From Brachionus rotundiformis (Eukaryota > Rotifera > Eurotatoria > Ploima > Brachionidae): a DNA stretch of 64,000 nucleotides. Position 1 is the first letter of the stretch. Every line of letters begins with the position of its first letter. Shown here piece after piece: positions 57,372 through 64,000 of this stretch. Made by a program: the position numbers and the translations under genes. Under the pieces are notes generated by a model. That model did not search any database. It was not told the origin of the DNA and was given only the letters and a program-made list of their open reading frames with translations. The stretch covers positions 2,099,318 to 2,163,317 of the forward strand of contig JAESIW010000137.1 of assembly GCA_016802295.1 (NCBI GenBank), given 5' to 3'.

Positions 57372-59678
57372 CTAATCAATTTTAAAATTCAATACTTTTA
57401 AAGTCAAACCAACAAGATAAAGACTTCCAGTTATTAAGACATTTATTTTTCCATCTGGATGAAAATTGGAATAAGCTGGATTTTTTTCCTGGATTGAATT
57501 TTTTTCAAGATCATTTTGTGTTAAGTTTTTGAGCAAAGTTTCATCCCTTGAGTCAGTTAACCAATTAAGACCTTCAAGTATATTGTCTACAATTAAGGAA
57601 TTTGGATTGTTATTATTGTTGTTATCAGTTTTTTTTAATTCGTTATAAAGATTGAGCAATTTTTCATATTTTTCATCTGTATCATATACTGCACTAGGCA
57701 TTTTTCTGAAAGTATCTTTTTAAGTTTATTTTAATTAATTTACATTTTTCAAAAGTTTGATAATAATATTTTTACCCTTATCTTGATTCAATTTATCGGG
57801 ATAAGCTTTAAGTTTGGAAAAAGCAACTGCATCAAATTTAAGTTTCTTAGTAAAAATTTTTAAGATTAGGAAATTTTAAACCAAAGTTTTACAAATTTTA
57901 CGGCTAAAAGTTCCAAAAATTTGTATGGATCTCGATCTCCAGTATAGTTAAAAAGTAAAACTGTTTTCTCGCTTGACAAGCTTCCATCTTTTCTCTTTAG
58001 TTCCAAAAACCAGTCTAAAAACTGCTCAATACTCTCAACAGTATGAGCGCCATCGATAAAGTATTTTATTTTTCCGTTCTCGGACTCGATTATCTGATTT
58101 CTACCCGGCCATCTACATGAATTTAAACCTTAATTTATACAAATTTGAAAAGTATATACCTTTGGAAAATAATGACCTTTTTTGTAAACCTTTTTTTTGA
58201 AAATCGTTCAAAATTGTATGGCTTGATATAACAGGAATTCCTTCCAAGGTGGATTCTTTGTGCTGGCTAATCCATTCAGACTTGTCGAAATTTTTTTTCA
58301 CTAAACAAGCTCATAAATTTTGAATAAAATTTTTTTAAGTTCAATTTTTACTTTTTTTTTCAATCCAATAGTTTGAAATCTGTAAAGCTAATTGACTGTT
58401 TAAGTATTGAACTTTGCCATTTATCCCTAAATCAATCTTATTTTGATTCAAGTCTTGGTAATTATCTACATTATTTACAATACAAACAGGTGCCTTTTAA
58501 AAATAAATATGAATCTAATTTAAAAAATTTTAAATCATTACATTCAACTCTTCTGATCTTTCTCTAATAACTTTTAAAGCTTGATTAAAATTTTGCTGAG
58601 CTACAAAGCCAACACAAGAACTCTAACCAGAAAGAAATTAAATCATATCTTTATTTATTAAAGTTTTTATTTATTCACCTTTAATATGCCCGATTTTTGC
58701 CAGGCAATCTGCTCAATTGTATTCCCTAAAAGTGAACAATGGTCAAGACCCAATGACGTGATTCCACAAGCGATAGGTTTTCTAAAAATAAGTAAAAATA
58801 TTTTGCTCGAATCAGATATTTTTTTTATACTCTATGATATTGGTAAAATCGAATTGGCCTCCGATACCAACTTCAATTATTGCTGCATCAACTTTTTCTT
58901 GGTGAAATACATAAAAGCTCATACAAGTCAAAAACTGAAAATATGTCGGCTTGTCAAATTTGTCTTCTTTTGACTATTTGTTTAATTATCAATTTCACAA
59001 TTTCTAATTATCTATTTTAAATTAAAATTACCCATTTTTGAACCAATACGTCATAGCAATGACTGAAATATTCAAAAAATTTAGAATATGAAAGGCTTTT
59101 TCCATTTATTTTTATTCTTTCCTTGACTTCGATCAAGTGTGGAGAACTTAATTATTCTATTTATATTTTTAATTTTCAAATTCAGCTAATTGTTACGTAA
59201 AGAGTCCTGTCTTAAAGCCTGAATTTCGTAAAATGGACTCAGAAAATGCACTAGTCGAGCCTTTTCCTTTGGTACCTGTCAAATGAATTACATTTAGGCT
59301 ATTAATATCTTCATCCTTATAAAATATATTAATAAATTTTTCTAAAATTAGTAACTACAAACCGATAAATTAAGTTTTTTGCACATTTTTTTGGTGCTAT
59401 TTATTCTGAGGTCCATTAAAGTAGAGAAATCTTTCTGGTGAACTGGTTGAACGGCTTGTAATTCATTTAATTTTTCGATTGATTGCTAAAATTTATTTTT
59501 AATTAATTCAAAAATTTTATATATTCTTAATTACTTGATATTTGGTAAATGACTCCTCATTTGGTTCATTAATGTGACCCATTTCGATAGAAAATGAATT
59601 AAATTGCTTAAATTTAACACAAATAATTCGTGTTTTAATAATTGATGAATTCACATTTTTAAAAAAAAGTCTTAGCAT
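57372..59678 (-). CDS. FPGS: Folylpolyglutamate synthase
   Basis: Twelve exons on the minus strand: 59678-59535, 59485-59363, 59315-59197, 59146-59032, 58949-58831, 58781-58679, 58622-58542, 58493-58352, 58300-58177, 58112-57902, 57845-57776, 57715-57372; 564 aa (human 587). It adds glutamates to folates so that they stay in the cell. Motifs: P-loop GTKGKGST (residues 103-110), TSPHL, AAIIEVGIGG, GLDHCSLLG, ITSLG, IDGAHT, FNYTGDRDP and the C-terminal ITGSLYLVG. The first 32 residues are basic and hydroxylated like a mitochondrial presequence, and an in-frame Met33 (59582) could start a cytosolic form, as in mammals. Acceptor choices for exons 10 and 12 were set by frame; a nearer AG before exon 12 would shift it. 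Confidence 0.92.
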
Positions 59679-60424
59679 TTTTTATTTGATTATTAAATTA
59701 GAGAAAAAAAAATTAAAATTTAGCTATTAGATCATTTTTTAGCTTAAAAGTGTAGCAATTTAAGCTCTTTTTATAAATTTTAAAATTCACTTAGGTAGTC
59801 GAAATTGAAGTTATCAAAATATATATGGTTCGAATAGACCCTTTTTATTGTATTTTTTAAATTAGATAAAATTTTTTGTCCATGATTTTAGATCTTTTTC
59901 TTGTGAATCAAAACATGGGTAAATTTTTTATTAGCATAATTTATAATTGGCGAAGCCTGTCTCAAATTAACTGTTTTTAAAAAAGAGCCCAAAATTTTAA
60001 ATTAAAATTAAATTTCAGTCACAAAACTAGCGGAGACTATTATTTACTAAATTTCAATTTGACCTTGACGATTTTACCATAATTTTTGATCCATTGTCAT
60101 AAGTAAAATAACTTTTTGAATAAATTTTTTAAACTTAGGGCAAAAGTGCTTATAATGATTAAATTTGAAACAAGCGTCAATAAAAATTGGTTAATTTCTC
60201 AATATCATGCATTTTAAGAATGAATAATTTCTGCACCAATTTTAGTCTTTATCTTTGTAAACTAAATTTTAAAATTTTAAATAAAAAACAACGAATACTT
60301 TACTATTTATTTGATAGTATTTTTAAAATTAAAAAAAAGTAACGAAAATTAATTTGGAAATGATTGAGAACATTTTTTTAAAAAATATTTAATACTTATT
60401 AATTTAAAGTGTCTTAGATACAGT
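59679..60424. other. Spacer between RUVBL1 and FPGS
   Basis: About 750 bp, AT-rich, no gene seen. Holds the RUVBL1 3' UTR and the FPGS promoter on the minus strand. Confidence 0.5.
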
Positions 60425-61949
60425 TTATTTTAAATATTTGTCTTCTTCTTCTTGAAGAAGTTTGGCGGACGATTTGGCATCAAAGAATAAATCATTACAC
60501 TCTTCAATTTCTTCTTTGCTTATTTTGTCTTTTCCATTTATTCTGGCCAAAATGCTGCTAGGTGTTAATAATTGAACAGCATAACGTAGAGTTGTCTTGT
60601 CACCGATTTCAGCAAGCAATTGCAAGCAGTCATCTTCAATTGGTATTCCTTCAGTATGAGCTCTGATTTTTATAATCTAGAATTGCAAAAGTTTAATCTA
60701 ATTTTTCATGAATAAAATTTATCATTTACCTGTATCATATCTTCAATTCTGTATGGTAATGTTCTAATTATCATTATACGATCCAATAAATCCAAAGGCA
60801 TACCATGTGGGGACTGAATATCTTCTGTACCTTTAATTGTACATCTTCCTCTATTTGTGGCAAAAATTACAATTGGTGCCAGACTTGACTCAAGAGCTCG
60901 ATGAAGGTAAGTAAAACACTCAATGTCTAACATGTGTACTTCATCAATAAACAAAACTCCCGGAACCAATTCAGCAATGCCTTGATCGATGTATTTATTG
61001 ACAACTTTATTAATCTCTTTCCTCAATTTGTCTTAAAGATACAAGATAAAATTTTTGTAAATATTTCATAAAAAATTCTACCAGTAATCTCAGTTTTTTT
61101 AGGTTTAATAAGTTGTCCCATCATAGACATGATATCTTGTCCACCTTGAGGTCTAGCATTGGCTACATCAAGATCATGCAAAGTAACATCTTGGACAATT
61201 TCTTTTTTTTTATGGACTTCACCCTTTGGCAATGGAACATACTGTTCAGCTTCTAGATCGTATTCTGTAGCAAAAGTATCAGATCGACCCTGTCGCTTAA
61301 CACTTCCGGTATTAGCCTCAATATAAATAACATCGCCAATTTGCACTTTTTCTTTTTGCAGGCTCTCGTAAATGCTTGGATCCAATTTTAGTTGTTTGGT
61401 TCCCTTGATTGTTTTCAAGCCAATAATGACATGAGAAATTGTTTTTCCATATCCACCAAATGGGTTTTCAGTTTCCACTGGAGTCATCTCAGTAACTTCA
61501 CCCTCATAGACCTCTTTAATTTCTTTAATTCTCAGACCAATAGCTCGACGGAAGTTTTCCATCAAAACTTCAGTTTTTTTTATCTCAGAAGAGTAAACTT
61601 CACTTCCAACCATTGGACAGAATGGAACTTTATTGCCCAAATCTTGAGCAATAGCCAGAGCTAACGCTGTCTTACCAGTTCCAGGTGGTCCAGCCAAAAG
61701 AACAGCTCTACCGGCCATTTTCTTAGCCTTAATCAATTCCACGATTACACCTGCAGCCTTGAAAATAAATTATCTGTATAAAACTTGGAATTATTCCTTC
61801 CAAATTACCTCTCGAGCTGCCTCTTGTCCAACTAAACCAGCTGAAATAGGTATAGCAGTACCATTTTCGTTTAGACCTAAGCCTTTGACGTGAGTATGGG
61901 CAGCAATTCGTTGGGTCTTGGTAGTACTTTTAACTTCTTCTATCTTCAT
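60425..61949 (-). CDS. RUVBL1: RuvB-like 1 (Pontin) AAA+ ATPase
   Basis: Four exons on the minus strand: 61949-61809, 61757-61082, 61031-60730, 60676-60425; 456 aa, exactly the human length, with very high identity. Walker A GPPGTGKT is at 70-77, Walker B DEVH with D302-E303 as in human, sensor 1 in FATNRG, and the Arg finger in PLDLLDR. The insertion domain II (about 120-295) is intact. Forms a hexameric ring with RUVBL2 that serves INO80, SWR1/SRCAP, TIP60 and R2TP complexes. ATG 61949 gives the family start MKIEEVKSTTKTQRI. Highest-confidence gene in the window. Confidence 0.98.
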
Positions 61950-63151
61950 TTTTTCTTCAAAATATTTTTTTCAAGTTATTTCTAAACAAAAAAGAATTTG
62001 TAGTATAAATAATGTCGGACTTTTCTGGAACAAATTCTAATTCTTCAAAACAAGTATTCTAAATTTTAATACTCAGTTTGTAGCAGATTTTTTTCGAACT
62101 TATTTGAATTTATTTTATATCCGCCAAGGTCGAAACGTTTCTATAACATTTTTTTATATTCAATTCGAGAAAAGTCTAACTGAATGAACTTAATAAGACA
62201 AAATTTTCTCAAGTCAAATTTAACTTGAAAAAAAATCTGTTTTTATTTAAATTTTTATAAATTGATTTTTCAAATTAATTATACCAAGTTATTAAATTAA
62301 CAACTATCTTTCATTAATGTTTTGATATGATATAAATAATGATAAAAAATTTATTTTTCTCGACTTTTAAAAATATTATTGTATTTCCAAGCCAAAATTA
62401 ACAAATTAAAAAATAATCTGGTTTTTTTTAATTTTATTCAAAAATTTATTATATTTTTAAAAAAATCATATTTCAAAGTAAAACATACTCAATAAATATT
62501 AAAAAATATCATTAGTAGTATGTCGATTAAAAATTTGATAAAACTTAAAAAATATATCAAGGCAATTTTTTTAAGAATTAAAAAAGTTGATCAATTAATT
62601 CAGGTTTTTTTAAACTTTGATAATCATTCCTTATATTTTTTCAAATTTTGTAATGATTGCTAAAAGTAATCAAACCAAAAAGTACAATAAATTATATTTT
62701 AATGTTTTTAGACTGACAAAGATTAGCTTGATCTTCATGAACATTTAAATAAGTTTAAATACAAATATTTATTAAAATTCTATGATTCACTTATTTTAAA
62801 AATTAATTTAATATATTCCTCCTACCAATAAATTTGAATTAAGAGAATTTAATTAAATTACCTGTACCGAATAAAATTGAGACATGATTTTTTTGTTTTA
62901 GAATTTGACTCAAAAACAGAATTAGTATCTAGTTTTAAAAATTCAAATTATCTTTTTGTTTTTTCCAAACAAAAATATATCAATTTAAACAAATATTTAT
63001 ACATTTTAAAAAAAAAATTAAAAAAGTTATTTAATAAGCTTGTCTTAAATCTTAATTTTACATTTGTTTGAATTAGAATTAAATCAATTTGTAAATAGGA
63101 TTTGAAATTTATTCATATAAAATACCTTTTTTTTTTTTTTATTTGATAAAA
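61950..63151. other. Divergent intergenic region, RUVBL1 and the secreted-protein gene
   Basis: About 1.2 kb between two divergent starts. AT-rich, no gene seen; a 64-codon plus frame (62877-63071) is low-complexity K/N/F/L. It must hold both promoters. Confidence 0.5.
63116..63123 (+). promoter_or_regulatory. Possible TATA box of the secreted-protein gene
   Basis: TATAAAAT lies 36 bp upstream of ATG 63152. If used, transcription would start about 5-10 nt before the ATG, leaving a very short leader. In this AT-rich DNA the match may be chance; the A-box could also sit inside a longer leader. Confidence 0.3.
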
Positions 63152-63910
63152 ATGAAATTTCTTTTAATTTTTTTATCAGCTAGTCTTTTGGCATTGGGTG
63201 TACCAGTGGAACAGCAAAATTTCGAGGATCATGTTGTCGTAAAATACATAAAAACTAATCCTCAAGTTTATGCTGACTTTGTCAACTTAATCTTCCAGCG
63301 TCCAGAGTTGCGTAAATACATACATCCAGATGAAACAGGAAATAAATATGTTGACTTTAATGGTTTGTTCACTGATCCCAACTCTCATCAAATTGTTATT
63401 CAATTTTTAAATAAATATATTCATCATTTAAACAAGCGCCAAATTGATTTTAACAACTTCTTGGGCTCATTTATGAATGTCTTGAACACATTTGGCCAAA
63501 GTATACAAACATCTCTGCAGAACAGTGTTCAGCAATTAGTTTCAAGCACAATCACTGATATTTTCAATCGACTTGAAAGTAGTCTATTTGCAGGCCAACC
63601 TGCTGATTTAAATGATATTATGTCAAACTTTTTAAATAATTTAAAAAATATATTAACAAATAACATATTACAATCGGTTAACGACACTTTTAAGCAGCAA
63701 GCTTTGAGCACTTTGGATTTACAATTTAATGAGCTTGACAAGCTTGTTAATAAATTAAAGGATGATTCAGTGGCACCTATTCAATTTATCAATCTCCTGC
63801 AACAAAGTTTGAACAGTTTACAGAAAAGCTTGTCCCAGTTTTTGCCAAATATTTCAGATTTGGTCATGTCCCAATTATTAAATCTTTTGGATAATATATT
63901 GAAAAAATAA
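63152..63910 (+). CDS. Unrecognised secreted helical protein, 252 aa
   Basis: Single exon. The true start is ATG 63152, not the in-frame TTG at 63143. Residues 1-17 form a clear signal peptide (KFLLIFLSASLLALG), followed by a mature part of about 235 residues. It has no Cys in the mature part. The second half is made of repeated amphipathic, Leu/Asn/Gln-rich helices (SLQNSVQQL, DIMSNFLNNLKNILTN, FINLLQQSLNSLQKSLSQFLP), suggesting a lipid- or membrane-associating bundle, or a structural secreted protein. A KRQ site near residue 97 could be processed. No family recognised. A poly(A)-like AATAAA follows within 30 nt of the stop. Confidence 0.75.
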   Translation: MKFLLIFLSASLLALGVPVEQQNFEDHVVVKYIKTNPQVYADFVNLIFQRPELRKYIHPDETGNKYVDFNGLFTDPNSHQIVIQFLNKYIHHLNKRQIDFNNFLGSFMNVLNTFGQSIQTSLQNSVQQLVSSTITDIFNRLESSLFAGQPADLNDIMSNFLNNLKNILTNNILQSVNDTFKQQALSTLDLQFNELDKLVNKLKDDSVAPIQFINLLQQSLNSLQKSLSQFLPNISDLVMSQLLNLLDNILKK

Positions 63911-64000
63911 AATGATTTATTTATAAATAAATTCTATTCTATGAAATTTTTGTTATTTTTAACTAAAGTTTTTATGACTTTATTCGAGAATATTAGCTTG

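Noticed and set aside
57372..57714. Nearest AG (57703-57704) as the acceptor of the last FPGS exon
   Set aside because: It would shift the frame and lose the conserved ITGSLYLVG end; the AG at 57716-57717 keeps it.

Overview
The window is nuclear DNA from a small-genome animal. Background DNA is strongly AT-rich, introns are mostly 45-60 bp with GT/AG ends, and the genes are bilaterian (LANCL3, EEA1, beta-spectrin, FPGS, N6AMT1, RUVBL1). AT content, tiny introns and gene set suggest a monogonont rotifer such as Brachionus; this is inference, since no marker gene is present.

Layout. 1-12041 is AT-rich sequence without convincing genes. 12135-15083 (+) encodes a 982-aa protein with five C2H2 fingers in one exon. 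17925-19789 (+) is a ten-exon equilibrative nucleoside transporter. 19790-22446 is non-coding with two GC-richer islands. 22447-26711 (+) is a complete EEA1-type endosomal tether (C2H2, coiled coil, FYVE). tRNA-Gln(CUG) follows at about 26.96 kb (-). 27498-31561 (+) is a 14-exon F-box/WD40 gene whose 1.6-kb intron holds a separate intronless gene for a single-pass membrane protein. It converges, with 25 bp between stop codons, on LANCL3 (31587-33009, -). tRNA-Thr(AGU) lies at about 33.4 kb (+). 34218-44162 (-) is beta-spectrin; two of its introns carry decayed non-LTR retrotransposon pieces. 44163-51308 is a second gene-poor stretch. 51309-61949 is a compact run of six minus-strand genes: acetyl-CoA synthetase, an unknown 332-aa protein, RPB4 (POLR2D), N6AMT1, FPGS and RUVBL1. 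A plus-strand gene for a secreted 252-aa protein closes the window.

Roles. Most genes are housekeeping: Pol II subunit, AAA+ ATPase, translation-factor methylation, folate polyglutamylation, acetate activation, nucleoside uptake, endosome fusion and the membrane skeleton. The zinc-finger gene, with 12 kb of empty sequence upstream, looks like a regulatory gene.

I rebuilt exon structures by hand from GT/AG sites, reading-frame continuity and known family sequences; each listed model keeps one open frame. I found no clear candidate for a wholly new biological system. The most unusual items are the nested gene, the five-finger protein, the convergent pair sharing a 25-bp spacer, the operon-like minus-strand run, and two structured or GC-rich non-coding islands.
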